Assembly: GCF_018361265.1 (NCBI RefSeq)
Contig: NZ_JAFLNH010000001.1
Span: forward strand, 1,488,001 to 1,552,000
Direction of reading: 5' to 3'
DNA length: 64,000 nt
Origin: Mycobacterium sp. SM1
Lineage (GTDB): Bacteria; Actinomycetota; Actinomycetes; Mycobacteriales; Mycobacteriaceae
The first letter of the stretch is position 1. Every line of letters starts with the position of its first letter. A model generated the notes under the pieces. The model saw only the letters and a program-made list of their open reading frames with translations, searched no databases and was not told the DNA's origin. This document shows positions 1 to 9,076 of this stretch, piece after piece. A program made the translations under genes and the position numbers.

Positions 1-9
1 GGAGGCGCA

Positions 10-339
10 CTACATCGACGACACCGGGCTACCGCCGGGGTGAACGGCAGCAAGGTCATGGCTCGAGTCGACTTGCTGAGCCAGATATTGCGCCTTGGCG
101 TGGTTCAGTTGCTCATGCAGTTCCAGATTGGCCGCAAGGGCCTGATCAAGATCGTGTTTCACCTGGATGGCTGTCGCGTGCGACGTGACACAAGCTTGCC
201 CGGACCAGCCGGCGTTGATGATGTTTTCGGAATGGGCTAGATACTGCCCGCCAAGCGCTTGTGCTTCTGCCAGAAGCGTGTCGGCCTTCTGGATCATCGC
301 CTCCACCGCTTCGATTCCGACCTGCATATTTTGTGGCAT
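10..339 (-). CDS. esxD: ESX-2 WXG100 protein EsxD-like
   Basis: A 109-residue protein of WXG100 size and layout: two helical arms around a central turn with the signature W-S-G near residues 45-47 (context NAGWSGQA). By family it would form a helical hairpin, pair with an EsxC-type partner and be exported by the ESX-2 type VII system. It resembles M. tuberculosis EsxD, whose homologous stretch also has YLA..EN....WSG (recalled). The ATG is preceded by AGAGGAAA on the minus strand, a good ribosome-binding site. It is the last complete gene at the left edge, downstream of the PE/PPE pair; esxC, espG2, eccD2 and mycP2 would be expected beyond the edge. Confidence 0.8.
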   Translation of the reverse strand: MPQNMQVGIEAVEAMIQKADTLLAEAQALGGQYLAHSENIINAGWSGQACVTSHATAIQVKHDLDQALAANLELHEQLNHAKAQYLAQQVDSSHDLAAVHPGGSPVSSM

Positions 340-530
340 TTGTGTTTTCCTCTCGTTGTTAGTCGTTGCTGGCGGCGCCCGGGCTTTTGGGGCATTGCCC
401 AGAAGTGTATTGCCTTCGGGCTGGCTGTCACTTCAGTTGCTTAACCGGCTTGGGCATCACCACCTGACCCGTGAACTCGACGGACGGTAAAACCCCGGCC
501 CGCCACGCGGAATCGTTGGAACCCTGCTCA

Positions 531-1745
531 TTACGGGGAATCCTTACGGCTGCGATCGACGACGATGCGGGCGTGGGTCACCTTGCCCTTGTCCGCATCG
601 GCGTTTTCCCGGCCCAGCATCCCGGCGGCTGCAGGTGAAACCGGCATCGCCGCCCCGCCGCCCACCGGGGCCGTGGCGGTCGGGCCCCGCACGTCGGCCG
701 CGCTCAGCAAGCCGCCCGGCCGCAGCCCGCTGGGCCGCCCGCCCTCGGGCTCGAACGTGCTGGCGGGGCGGGTGAAGCTGGTCAAACCCGCGCCGGGGTA
801 GCCAACACCGCCGGCAGCGCCGGCCGCGCCCGAACCCAGGCCGACCGCACCTCCGCCACCGGCCGCGATCGGCTCGGCCGCCGCGGCCACCGGCTCAACG
901 GCCGCAGCAGTCCCCGGCTGCGACATCAATCCCGGGAACATGCCCATCAGGCTTTGCATCGGGCTGGACAGACTCTGCGACGCGCCCTGGAGCAATTGCG
1001 TGGGGCCCTGGCCGACAGAGTTCGCCAGCTCGGGCACGCTGGAGACCGCTTGCTGCAACGGCTGCAGGAACTGGCCCATCGCGTCCATCGGCGACGCTGT
1101 CGAGCCGGCGGTCTGTGCCGCCTCGGTCGGCAACGCCGGCAACCCACCCGCGTTGCTCGCCGCCGACTCGGCGACAGACTCGGCCGGGGCAGCTGCCGCG
1201 GCCGGCGACGCCCCCAGCGGGGTGATCGGGGGCGGTGTGCTGGTGATCGCGCCCATCAACGTGTTCAGCGTGCCGGCGTACATCAACCCGGCGCTCATGT
1301 TCTGAGGCCAGAAGCTCCCAAAATATTGCGTGTCATTTGCGATGATCGCCGGGGTATTGCAACCGCAGAAGTTCGTGGCGTGCAACGCAGCGGTCTCGTC
1401 GCGGTTGGCCTGACAGACGGCCGCGGGGATAACCGACGATCTGGCGATGGTGTTCGCTTCCACCGCGGCCTGCCCGATGGTGACGTGTTTCAAGCAGTGC
1501 GCCACCATCGGCGCCAGGCCGGCGAAGTTGAGTTCACTTCCCTTCAACGCGGAGGCGACACCGCCGAGGCCGACCCACTGCGACATGGTCGCCGCGATAT
1601 TGGCCATCGACATCCCCATCGACAATTCGTGGCTGACCGCCTCGCTGAGCCAGGCCGCGACATTGGCGATCACGGTGGAGGGGTCACTGGCCTCGAGGAG
1701 CGCGGCAACGCTTTCGGGTGGACCGAACCACAGCGGGTCGGGCAT
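531..1745 (-). CDS. PPE family protein (PPE69-like), ESX-2 associated
   Basis: A 404-residue protein. The N-terminal ~180 residues form a PPE-type helical domain with a P-P-E at residues 9-11 (FGPPESV) and the W-x-G turn near residue 57. The rest is a long Ala/Pro/Gly-rich tail without clear fold and with a basic C-terminus. PPE proteins pair with a PE partner and are recognised by EspG for ESX export; the PE gene lies 9 bp upstream. Position between esxD and eccC2 matches PPE69 of H37Rv ESX-2. Exact orthology of such divergent proteins is an inference from synteny. Confidence 0.82.
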   Translation of the reverse strand: MPDPLWFGPPESVAALLEASDPSTVIANVAAWLSEAVSHELSMGMSMANIAATMSQWVGLGGVASALKGSELNFAGLAPMVAHCLKHVTIGQAAVEANTIARSSVIPAAVCQANRDETAALHATNFCGCNTPAIIANDTQYFGSFWPQNMSAGLMYAGTLNTLMGAITSTPPPITPLGASPAAAAAPAESVAESAASNAGGLPALPTEAAQTAGSTASPMDAMGQFLQPLQQAVSSVPELANSVGQGPTQLLQGASQSLSSPMQSLMGMFPGLMSQPGTAAAVEPVAAAAEPIAAGGGGAVGLGSGAAGAAGGVGYPGAGLTSFTRPASTFEPEGGRPSGLRPGGLLSAADVRGPTATAPVGGGAAMPVSPAAAGMLGRENADADKGKVTHARIVVDRSRKDSP

Positions 1746-1754
1746 ATCGCCTCG

Positions 1755-2066
1755 CTACACGATCGACGACAGGTTGACGGCGCCGAGCAGCTCGTTCACC
1801 AGGTAGCTGATCGAGGAGAGGCCTTGCGCGCCGGCGTAGGCGCTCCGCTGCGCGACATGCTCGGCAACCGCGCCGAGGTAGGCGGTGCCCGCCCCGTTCA
1901 GGGCGGACGAGAAGGCCACGTCATCAGAGGTGGGCACCATGGGCACGGTGCCCGTGAGAGCGGCGGCTCCGGCCGCGTTGTTGGCCGCCATGCCGCCGCT
2001 GATCACCATCTCCGTGACCGACGACAAGTTGACAGCCTCCGGAACCACGCTGAGGAAACCTGTCAC
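1755..2066 (-). CDS. PE family protein (PE36-like), ESX-2 associated
   Basis: A 103-residue alpha-helical protein with a P-E dipeptide at residues 9-10 and the Ala/Ser-rich helical hairpin expected of a PE domain; no PGRS tail. It lies 9 bp upstream of the PPE gene and about 145 bp downstream of eccC2, the PE-PPE arrangement of ESX loci. It should form a heterodimer with the PPE protein for secretion. Longer than the H37Rv PE36 annotation as recalled (77 aa), so the true start could be an internal Met. Confidence 0.75.
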   Translation of the reverse strand: MTGFLSVVPEAVNLSSVTEMVISGGMAANNAAGAAALTGTVPMVPTSDDVAFSSALNGAGTAYLGAVAEHVAQRSAYAGAQGLSSISYLVNELLGAVNLSSIV

Positions 2067-2211
2067 TTCAACTCCCCTATCTTGTGCGGCTGTCTTGCGC
2101 GGCTGAATCTTGCGCCGCCGACCACCGCTGCGGGCTCACCCGAGCCTACGACGCGCCCGCGCCAGCGGATGACACGAATTCTGCGGCAACCGGGGCGACC
2201 GCGCAATTCGG

Positions 2212-5200
2212 CTACTCGTACTTGTCGGGCGTGCCCACGAGCACCCCTTCGACGTCCCCGTCAGTGGTCACCAGCAATCCACGCCCCGGCGGCAGCTGCT
2301 GGGCGCTGACTCTGCCGTAGACCTTGACGGTCGCCGGGTCGTTGTCCATGAACAACATGGGTGAGCGCGACCCGGTCAGCTTCTGTATGAAGGGGTTCAT
2401 CACCACCTGCGACGCCCAGTTGCCGGGCAGCCGCGAGGCGATGACGTGCAGGCCGACTTCACGGCTGCGCTCGATGAATAGCCACAGGGGGGCGGTTGCT
2501 GCGGGCTTTATGACCTGGTTGTGGGGGCGCAACTCATGCTCGTCATCGATCAGGACAAAGTGGCGGGGGCCTTCCCAGGGCTTCCGGTTCAGCAGCTCCT
2601 CTTGGCTCAGACCCGACGGCGGGAGGCGCTCCTGCAACAAGGCCGCCAACTCACCGATCACCGTGTCGATGTCATCGGCGGTGTACGCGTAAGCCCGCAC
2701 GTGCGGGCCCCGGACCTTGCCGATGAGCGTGGTCTTCGGGTCGATGATGGTGATCTGCGCCTGCTCGGGACTGAATCGGTCGGTGATCGCCTGGCCGAAG
2801 GCCGCCAAGGTCGTCGTCTTCCCGCACAGCTGGCGGCCCATCACCAGCAGGTTTGGTGTTCTTCGGATCGACAGCGCCACCGGCTGCAACGCGCTTTCAC
2901 CGATGGCGAACGGGATGTTCAACGGATCCGCTGCCTCGGCGGTGCCGTCGAAAGCCTCGGTGATCTGGCCCAGCGCCACCCGCTCGGGCAGCCGGGACAG
3001 GCGTTCCACCTTGCCGGTGCCGGTCACCTCGGAGATGAGGGTGCCGGCACGGCGGGTTCCGATTCGCTCGCCCGCGGCGCCGGTGATTTCGGGCACACCC
3101 ACCAGCAGCTCGTATCCGTCCCGGGTCAGCCCGAAGCCGGGACGGTCCAGCGTGTTGCGTGCGGCTTTGCGCAACTCCGGCGAGGTGCCCATCTGCGACT
3201 CGTCAGGATTGCTCAGTCGCAGCTGGATCCGCGCGTTGGACACGGTGACCATGCCCTGCTTCTGCCCGGTGAACCAGGCGTTGGCACTGGTCATGACATG
3301 CACCCCGTAGGACAGTCCCTGACGGGCGATGGCGATCGCCCGGTCACCCATGCCGGGGTCTTTCTCGTAAAGATCCCCATAATTGTCGATCACCAGGAAA
3401 ACATCGCCGAACTTGTCGTCGGGATCGGTTCCGCCTCCCCCCGCCGCCCCGAAGCGTCGTTCCCGGAACTCGGTGATATCGAGCTGATAGTGCTTAAACG
3501 ACGCCTCCCGGGCGCGGATCAGCCCCTCGATCGTCGCGATCGTCCGCGACACGCCTTCGCCGTCGTTCAGGCTGACCACACCGGCGACATGGGGAAGATC
3601 TTCAATCGGATACAGCGACGCCCCGATGCAAAAGAACGTCACCCGCTCGGGACGATACATTAGTGCGGCAGAGGTCATCAACGTCATCAGGGTGGTGGAC
3701 TTGCCGCGCTGCGCGGTGGCAACCACCATGATGTTGTCCATTTCGGCATCGATGACGTGCACCCGCTGCGCATGCTCTTCGGGAATGTCGACAATCCCGA
3801 CCGGGAGAATCAGGCCCGGGTTCTGTCCGTAGTCGACATGCCAGGGCTTGCCCCTCCAGTACGCCACCAGCGCGTCAACTGGCTCGCTGACTTCCAGTGG
3901 GGGCAGCCAGATTTGATGCGGCAATCGAGCCGGATTCGCCACGAGCGACTCGCGGATGACATCCAGGATCTTCTTCTTTTTGAAGCCGTCGGGGTGAAAC
4001 AGGAATTCGTCGGGTTCCTCGGGTTCATCGGCGACTGCTAAAGCCGCGGTGTCCTCGGGGCTGAGCGGCTGGTACTCCCAGGTGAGCGGCCGTGGTTGCG
4101 AGAAGCTCACATCGACCGTCGTGTCGATGTTCGCGCTCTTCTTCGGCAACACGAACGGTGCCGAGAGATAAAAGCAGCGGAACGGCTCGAGGTCGCGCGG
4201 GCCGACCTTCAGCAGCGCATACCCGTTCTCCTTCGACGGCAGGTGCAGCGCAGCGTCGCTACCAATCACGTCGCGGGAATCCTCGGCCGTCTCCGCGCGC
4301 AGCGCGACCCGGAACGCGATGTTGCTCTTGACCTTGCTCAGCGACGACAGATCGAGGCGCTGACCGCCAAGCGTGAAGAACACATTGCAGCCGCGGCCTT
4401 CCTGACCGATGTGGATGACCAGCTGAACCCACTCGGGGTGATGATGGAACAGCTCCAGGTACTCGTCGATGATGACCAGCAGGATGGGAACGGGTTCCAG
4501 ATCCCGGCCAGCCAGGCGCATCTCTTCGTACTCATTGGCATCACGCGCACCGGCCTCCTTGAAAAGTCGGTAACGCCTAGCAATTTCGCCATTAATCGCT
4601 TTGCGCATCCGGTCGGCTAGGTGCCGATCGTCCTTGCCCAGATTGGACAGCGAGCCCGCGACGTGAGGCAAGCCTTCAAGGTCCTGGGCGGCGGATTCGA
4701 ACTTCATGTCGACGAAGATGACGATGAACGTTTCCGGTGAGTGCGTCAGCGCGATCCCGTTACACATCGACAAGAAGAACTCCGATTTCCCGGAGCCCGA
4801 GGTGCCAATCACCACCGAGTGGAAACCGTAGCCACCGAAGTCTTTTGCCCGGAAGATGATGTACTGCAGTTCCCCGCTCGGCTTCACTCCGACCGGGACC
4901 ATCGCCCATCTCGGATCCCCGCGCCCGCGACTTTCGGCCCACAGCCGGTCGACATCCAGATGGCGCGGGTCGATGATGCCCAGCGCCCGTAGCAATTCAC
5001 CGGCCTGGCTGTCGGTCTCGGAAAGCTCGCCGGCGCTCACCGGATGCCACCGCGCCAGCGCCCGCGCATACCGGTTCGCGGTGCTTTCGGCAAGCATATC
5101 GGCTACCGCGTAAAACGCGCCACGGTGATAGAGCCGGCCTTCACGGAGCTGGAATCGTTCGTCCTCGTCGGTGAACCCGACGCCGACACCGGGCCGTGTT

Positions 5201-6297
5201 GCCAGTCGCAGCACCGTGATTCCCGCCATCCCTTTTTGGCCGGTGACACCTTCCCACTGCTCGGGAGTTCCGACGTTGTCGTCGACGACCACCCAGTGCG
5301 GGCCCAGCGACAAACCCGGCGACTCCATCGCCGACGGCATCGATGTCGGGCTGGCGCCGACCGGTGGTGTCCATGGACCGCGGCCCTTGCGGTGCAACTC
5401 GGGGTCAAGGGCTTCCTCCAGCTCGGCCGGGGAAGCGAATACCAGCCGGCGCAGTCCGCAGGCGTCGAACATCTCGTCGTGCTGGTTGTGCGGCAGCCAC
5501 ACCAGCCAGGCCCATTGCTCGGGGTGGCGAGTCACCACCATGAGCTTGAGGTCATTGGGACTGTGATAAACGGCAAGCGAGCACAGGATCGCCCGTGCGA
5601 GGCTGCGCAGCTCGTGGGTGTCCTCACCGATGAGACTGAATCCGGGTTTGGACCGCAGGCTCAAGATCTTGCCTATTCCGCGGATTTTGCTTTGCTCGAG
5701 GATGAAATCCCTGAGCGCGCCGCCGGTGACCGGCTCCAGCTCTTCTCCGATCGGAACCTCCGGCCACTGCAGTGAAATCGCGGTATCGCTGGTTTCCTGG
5801 ATGCCGATTCCGAGGCGAGCATCTAAAAAATCGGGGTCACCGGGGCGGCGCTCCCACATCCGCGGCCCGCCGATCACCGTATCCAGCCGCTGCGGGTCGG
5901 CGTGCACGAACAGCTGGCTGCGCCGCTGCTCCTGGGCGGCGCGCTGCACCTCGTCACGGTCCTCATCGAGTTTGCGCAGATAGGCCCGCCGCTGCCTTTC
6001 TTGCTCACCCCAACTGATTCGGCGCCCGCGCCCGAAGCGTCCACTGAACATCAGCGCGCCGAAGCCGAACAAGCCCATCATCGGGAAAAACCCCGATTGC
6101 AGGGATCTGACCCCGGAGGTGTACATCACCACCAGGGTGCCGATAATCCCAACCAGCAGGGCGGGGACCGCGATCATCATCAGGATGTTGCGGGGCTCGC
6201 GTTCCGGCAGCGCCAGCGGGGGAGCGACCGCCACTCGCACCGGCGGAACCGCCGGCGGTGGTTTACGGGCCCCTCGGACGAAGCCGCGTTTGGACAT
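2212..6297 (-). CDS. eccC2: ESX-2 type VII secretion ATPase EccC2
   Basis: A 1361-residue FtsK/SpoIIIE-type motor. Two membrane segments are visible near residues 39-59 and 70-85. Three ATPase modules follow: Walker A GTSGSGKS at ~498-505 with Walker B acid pair D611-E612; ATAQRGKST at ~860-868 with D971-N972; and GRQLCGKTT at ~1154-1162 with D1251-D1252. By family it energises export of WXG100 and PE/PPE substrates through the inner-membrane ESX complex. It starts 2 bp after eccB2 stops, so the two are co-transcribed. The middle module has D-N instead of D-E, consistent with EccC proteins in which not all modules hydrolyse ATP. Confidence 0.95.
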   Translation of the reverse strand: MSKRGFVRGARKPPPAVPPVRVAVAPPLALPEREPRNILMMIAVPALLVGIIGTLVVMYTSGVRSLQSGFFPMMGLFGFGALMFSGRFGRGRRISWGEQERQRRAYLRKLDEDRDEVQRAAQEQRRSQLFVHADPQRLDTVIGGPRMWERRPGDPDFLDARLGIGIQETSDTAISLQWPEVPIGEELEPVTGGALRDFILEQSKIRGIGKILSLRSKPGFSLIGEDTHELRSLARAILCSLAVYHSPNDLKLMVVTRHPEQWAWLVWLPHNQHDEMFDACGLRRLVFASPAELEEALDPELHRKGRGPWTPPVGASPTSMPSAMESPGLSLGPHWVVVDDNVGTPEQWEGVTGQKGMAGITVLRLATRPGVGVGFTDEDERFQLREGRLYHRGAFYAVADMLAESTANRYARALARWHPVSAGELSETDSQAGELLRALGIIDPRHLDVDRLWAESRGRGDPRWAMVPVGVKPSGELQYIIFRAKDFGGYGFHSVVIGTSGSGKSEFFLSMCNGIALTHSPETFIVIFVDMKFESAAQDLEGLPHVAGSLSNLGKDDRHLADRMRKAINGEIARRYRLFKEAGARDANEYEEMRLAGRDLEPVPILLVIIDEYLELFHHHPEWVQLVIHIGQEGRGCNVFFTLGGQRLDLSSLSKVKSNIAFRVALRAETAEDSRDVIGSDAALHLPSKENGYALLKVGPRDLEPFRCFYLSAPFVLPKKSANIDTTVDVSFSQPRPLTWEYQPLSPEDTAALAVADEPEEPDEFLFHPDGFKKKKILDVIRESLVANPARLPHQIWLPPLEVSEPVDALVAYWRGKPWHVDYGQNPGLILPVGIVDIPEEHAQRVHVIDAEMDNIMVVATAQRGKSTTLMTLMTSAALMYRPERVTFFCIGASLYPIEDLPHVAGVVSLNDGEGVSRTIATIEGLIRAREASFKHYQLDITEFRERRFGAAGGGGTDPDDKFGDVFLVIDNYGDLYEKDPGMGDRAIAIARQGLSYGVHVMTSANAWFTGQKQGMVTVSNARIQLRLSNPDESQMGTSPELRKAARNTLDRPGFGLTRDGYELLVGVPEITGAAGERIGTRRAGTLISEVTGTGKVERLSRLPERVALGQITEAFDGTAEAADPLNIPFAIGESALQPVALSIRRTPNLLVMGRQLCGKTTTLAAFGQAITDRFSPEQAQITIIDPKTTLIGKVRGPHVRAYAYTADDIDTVIGELAALLQERLPPSGLSQEELLNRKPWEGPRHFVLIDDEHELRPHNQVIKPAATAPLWLFIERSREVGLHVIASRLPGNWASQVVMNPFIQKLTGSRSPMLFMDNDPATVKVYGRVSAQQLPPGRGLLVTTDGDVEGVLVGTPDKYE

Positions 6298-6299
6298 GC

Positions 6300-7793
6300 C
6301 TAACCTCCTGCTTGCTGACTAGCTTCGGGGATGGGCGCCACCGCGCCGCTCCCGGCGATGGTGTCGCGGGCCAACAGGGCACTGTCGCGGCTGATCGCCG
6401 GGCCGGGGGCGAACGTCCGCACGATCGGCCACGGTGCCTGCACGGCTGTGCGTGAATCCAGGCCGAGCGCCTGCAAAGTCCGTGAGTCCGCTTGAATCCC
6501 GTAGCGAACCCCCTGCGGTGAAAGCCAATACAGGCTTTCGCGGCTATCGGACGTCACAACCCCGCTTGTCGTCGCGACCAAGTTCGCCGCACCCGGAAGC
6601 AGCAATGTCTGGTCAGCCTCAACCGAATTCGGATCGCGGTCGTCGCGAACTAGATGTACCAGGTGGGAATCCATGCCGATCGGAACCGGCAGGCCCCGGC
6701 CGCTGAAGATGGTGAGCGTGGCCTGGGGATCGCTGGACTGTTTCTGCCAGGCCACGCATGTCACCGGGTTAGCCGATGTGTCAACGAAATCGAACTTTCC
6801 CGACGGGTAGTAGTCGACGTTTAGCACGTCGACCACCGGGATATGAACCAGTTTGTCCGGTGTCACCAGGATGGGCGTGACGGAGCCCTGTGAGTTCGCG
6901 GTGCGCAGCAAGTCTGCGACAAAGCTGCTGATCTTCTGTACCCCGCCGGGCAATAGCGCATAAAAGCCGGTGACGGCACCGGTGGCGTCGCGGGTTTCCA
7001 GCACGCTGCCCACGGTGGCGCCCGGCAGCCACTGCGACGGTGTCCCCGCGTCCGGAATCGCAGGAACCACAAGAGGTTCGGTTGACGGCATGGCGTCGTA
7101 GAGAGCATTGGAAATTTCGATCGGGTAGGTGACGCCGGGGTCGAGCCCAAGATTGAAGGTGATCGATCGGTCGGTGGGGTCGATGCGGGATCGCTGCCCG
7201 CCCCAGATCACATACGTCGCACCTTGATGAGTCGCAAGGATCGCCTGTCGCGGCCCCAGCGGAGCCGCGCGCCCGGCCGGCGACAGCGCGCCGGCAATGG
7301 ACGTCACCACCGGCGCCGCCGGTCTGCTCCTGCCGGCCGCGGTGTCGCACACCGACCACGCCGACACCGCGCTCGGAGTGACGGTGAGGCTATCCGGCAC
7401 ACCGGGAATGCCGATCATCGGCCCGGTCGGATATTTGGCGATCTCGCTAGGCTTGACCCAGGTAGGGGCGGCGGCGCTGCCCACCGCCAACCGCGCGGAG
7501 GTCAAGTTCAGCGCGGGGTAGAGCCGCCCGTTGATCTTGGCATAAACCGCGCCGGTGTCCCGGTTCCCGATGATCGCCGACTGGCCCACCAAACCGGCAG
7601 GCTTCCAGATGTGCAGCAGTGCCATCCAACCAACGCCGATAAGCACAAACACCACCGACAGCGCCACCGCGGCTTGTTGTTTGCGGTCATCGTGTTTCAT
7701 CCGCACCGAAAAGCGCGTGATTGCGGCTCGCAGGCGGCGATTGTAGAACAGGTGTCCCGAATTCTGGTCTCTGTTGGAAAGATTGAGTGGCAC
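6300..7793 (-). CDS. eccB2: ESX-2 membrane-anchored periplasmic component EccB2
   Basis: A 497-residue protein with a basic N-terminus, one membrane helix at ~41-61 and a long extracytoplasmic region, the EccB architecture (R76-repeat-like fold). Family role: forms the periplasmic crown of the ESX core with EccC, EccD and EccE. It is separated from eccC2 downstream by 2 bp and from the upstream transglycosylase-like gene by 2 bp, so it sits inside one tight operon. Length is close to the H37Rv protein. Confidence 0.94.
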   Translation of the reverse strand: MPLNLSNRDQNSGHLFYNRRLRAAITRFSVRMKHDDRKQQAAVALSVVFVLIGVGWMALLHIWKPAGLVGQSAIIGNRDTGAVYAKINGRLYPALNLTSARLAVGSAAAPTWVKPSEIAKYPTGPMIGIPGVPDSLTVTPSAVSAWSVCDTAAGRSRPAAPVVTSIAGALSPAGRAAPLGPRQAILATHQGATYVIWGGQRSRIDPTDRSITFNLGLDPGVTYPIEISNALYDAMPSTEPLVVPAIPDAGTPSQWLPGATVGSVLETRDATGAVTGFYALLPGGVQKISSFVADLLRTANSQGSVTPILVTPDKLVHIPVVDVLNVDYYPSGKFDFVDTSANPVTCVAWQKQSSDPQATLTIFSGRGLPVPIGMDSHLVHLVRDDRDPNSVEADQTLLLPGAANLVATTSGVVTSDSRESLYWLSPQGVRYGIQADSRTLQALGLDSRTAVQAPWPIVRTFAPGPAISRDSALLARDTIAGSGAVAPIPEASQQAGG

Positions 7794-7795
7794 GG

Positions 7796-8731
7796 TCAGT
7801 ATCCTCTCGGCGGTCGACGCGCATCCGCCTGCTGCACCAGCGCGGCAAGGTTCTCGCCATCGCGGCTGACGCCGTAGCGATGCATCACATAGTTCATCGA
7901 TGCGCAGATATTGGCGACCGGGTCGTAGATATTGGTCGAGGTGCCCGGGTGGTGGTAATGCGCGAAGGTGGCCGGAATGGTCTGCGTCAGGCCCCGCGCG
8001 AAGCCAAGACCACGCCCGTCGCGCTGGAGTGGCCCGGGTGCGGTGGCCGGCTCGGACGCGATGGCGAACGCCCGGTTGCCCGATTCCCGGGTGATCAGTG
8101 TCTCGTATCCCCGCAACCAGTTGCGCCGTGCCCCCGGCTCCGTGATTCCCAGGCGATCGAGGGCCACGGCGATGTGCTGCCCGACATGGCCAGGCGCAGA
8201 GGCCTTCTCGTATCGCACGGCATCCAGCGGGATGGCCCGGGCGGCCGACGGATGCGGTGCCCGCGCGATCCAGCGGTGCCGGTAGGCAAGCCGCCGTAAC
8301 CGCCGGGCTAGCAGCCGGGAACGTCGCTGCGATTGCGCAATGCGCCGGCGCTGCGCCCGTAGGCGAGCGGCCATGCGTCGCGCTGCTTCACGCCAGCCCA
8401 GCGGGGTGTCTATCGCGGGCATGGAGTCAGCGTGAGCGTCGTCGAGAACCGCTCTCGTGGCGTCGCGTCCGAGCGTATGATCTGCGCGGGCGTCCGCCCA
8501 CACCACGGCCAATTGGGTGTCGGTGCCGGCGGTTTCTCCCAGCTCGGCCGCTCCACGCAAAATCGCCGGCGCCGCGGCCCCGATCCCCCCGCGAGTGAGG
8601 GCGCGAACAAGCCGCTCGACGTGGCGGCGCACCTGTGGGTCATCAGCCAAGCCCACGCCGAGATGGCCGCCGTAGAGGTTGTGCCCGCGCGCCAGCAACT
8701 GCAGAGCGTGACGCAGGGGATCGGTCATCAC
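7796..8731 (-). CDS. Rv3896c-like protein with lytic-transglycosylase-like C-terminus
   Basis: A 311-residue protein. The N-terminal half is Arg/Ala-rich and helical, resembling the N-terminus of the Rv0024 homologue in this window. The C-terminal ~130 residues contain E-S-G-N-R, G-L-T-Q-T-I-P and a Y-D-P-x-A-N-I-x-A-S-M-N-Y motif typical of soluble lytic transglycosylase or goose-lysozyme-like domains, with the Glu of ESGN as candidate catalytic acid. It may cut peptidoglycan to help ESX-2 assembly (inference). It overlaps the upstream small gene by 4 bp and lies 2 bp before eccB2. No signal peptide is obvious, so export might use ESX. Confidence 0.75.
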   Translation of the reverse strand: MMTDPLRHALQLLARGHNLYGGHLGVGLADDPQVRRHVERLVRALTRGGIGAAAPAILRGAAELGETAGTDTQLAVVWADARADHTLGRDATRAVLDDAHADSMPAIDTPLGWREAARRMAARLRAQRRRIAQSQRRSRLLARRLRRLAYRHRWIARAPHPSAARAIPLDAVRYEKASAPGHVGQHIAVALDRLGITEPGARRNWLRGYETLITRESGNRAFAIASEPATAPGPLQRDGRGLGFARGLTQTIPATFAHYHHPGTSTNIYDPVANICASMNYVMHRYGVSRDGENLAALVQQADARRPPRGY

Positions 8732-9051
8732 CGCAGTTCTTCCCCGTAGCGTGCCAGGTTGTCGGCGTGCGCCTCTTCACGCAGCGCGGTGAGCGCCTGG
8801 TTCAATCGTTCCGCCAGCTCGCGGTGGGTGTAGCCGGTCATGACGTTCGGGTGCAACGTCAACTCGACTAGCCGGCCATCGGAGTTCGCGACCGCGTGGA
8901 TGTCCCCCAGGTCCACGCTGTAGGTGATGCTCTCGGCTTGGGAGACAACAGCTTCCCACTTATCGGCGGCCTCGCTCAGGTCACGCAGTACCGACTCGAC
9001 GAGATCCTTGTCACTTAACCCCGCGCGGCTGCCCGGCCCCGGCACGGTCAC
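8728..9051 (-). CDS. Small EspL/YbaB-like protein of the ESX-2 locus (Rv3898c-like)
   Basis: A 107-residue acidic protein. The layout (N-terminal helix; central beta stretch VANSDGRLVELTLHP; C-terminal helix ERLNQALTALREEA) is that of the YbaB/EbfC-like fold, of which EspL of ESX-1 is a mycobacterial example. Its stop overlaps the start of the transglycosylase-like gene by 4 bp, so it is translationally coupled to the ESX-2 operon. A chaperone or nucleoid-type role is only inference. Position suggests the Rv3897c/Rv3898c slot of H37Rv, but orthology is not certain. Confidence 0.65.
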   Translation of the reverse strand: MTVPGPGSRAGLSDKDLVESVLRDLSEAADKWEAVVSQAESITYSVDLGDIHAVANSDGRLVELTLHPNVMTGYTHRELAERLNQALTALREEAHADNLARYGEELR

Positions 9052-9076
9052 AGTATGTCGACCCCTGCGACCAGCG

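Noticed and set aside
954..2309. A 451-codon plus-strand open frame opposite the PPE/PE genes
   Set aside because: High-GC antisense frame with Arg/Gly/His-rich nonsense composition; the minus-strand genes have clear PE/PPE and ESX-2 context.
2521..3663. A 380-codon plus-strand frame opposite eccC2
   Set aside because: Antisense shadow; eccC2 carries three ATPase modules on the other strand.
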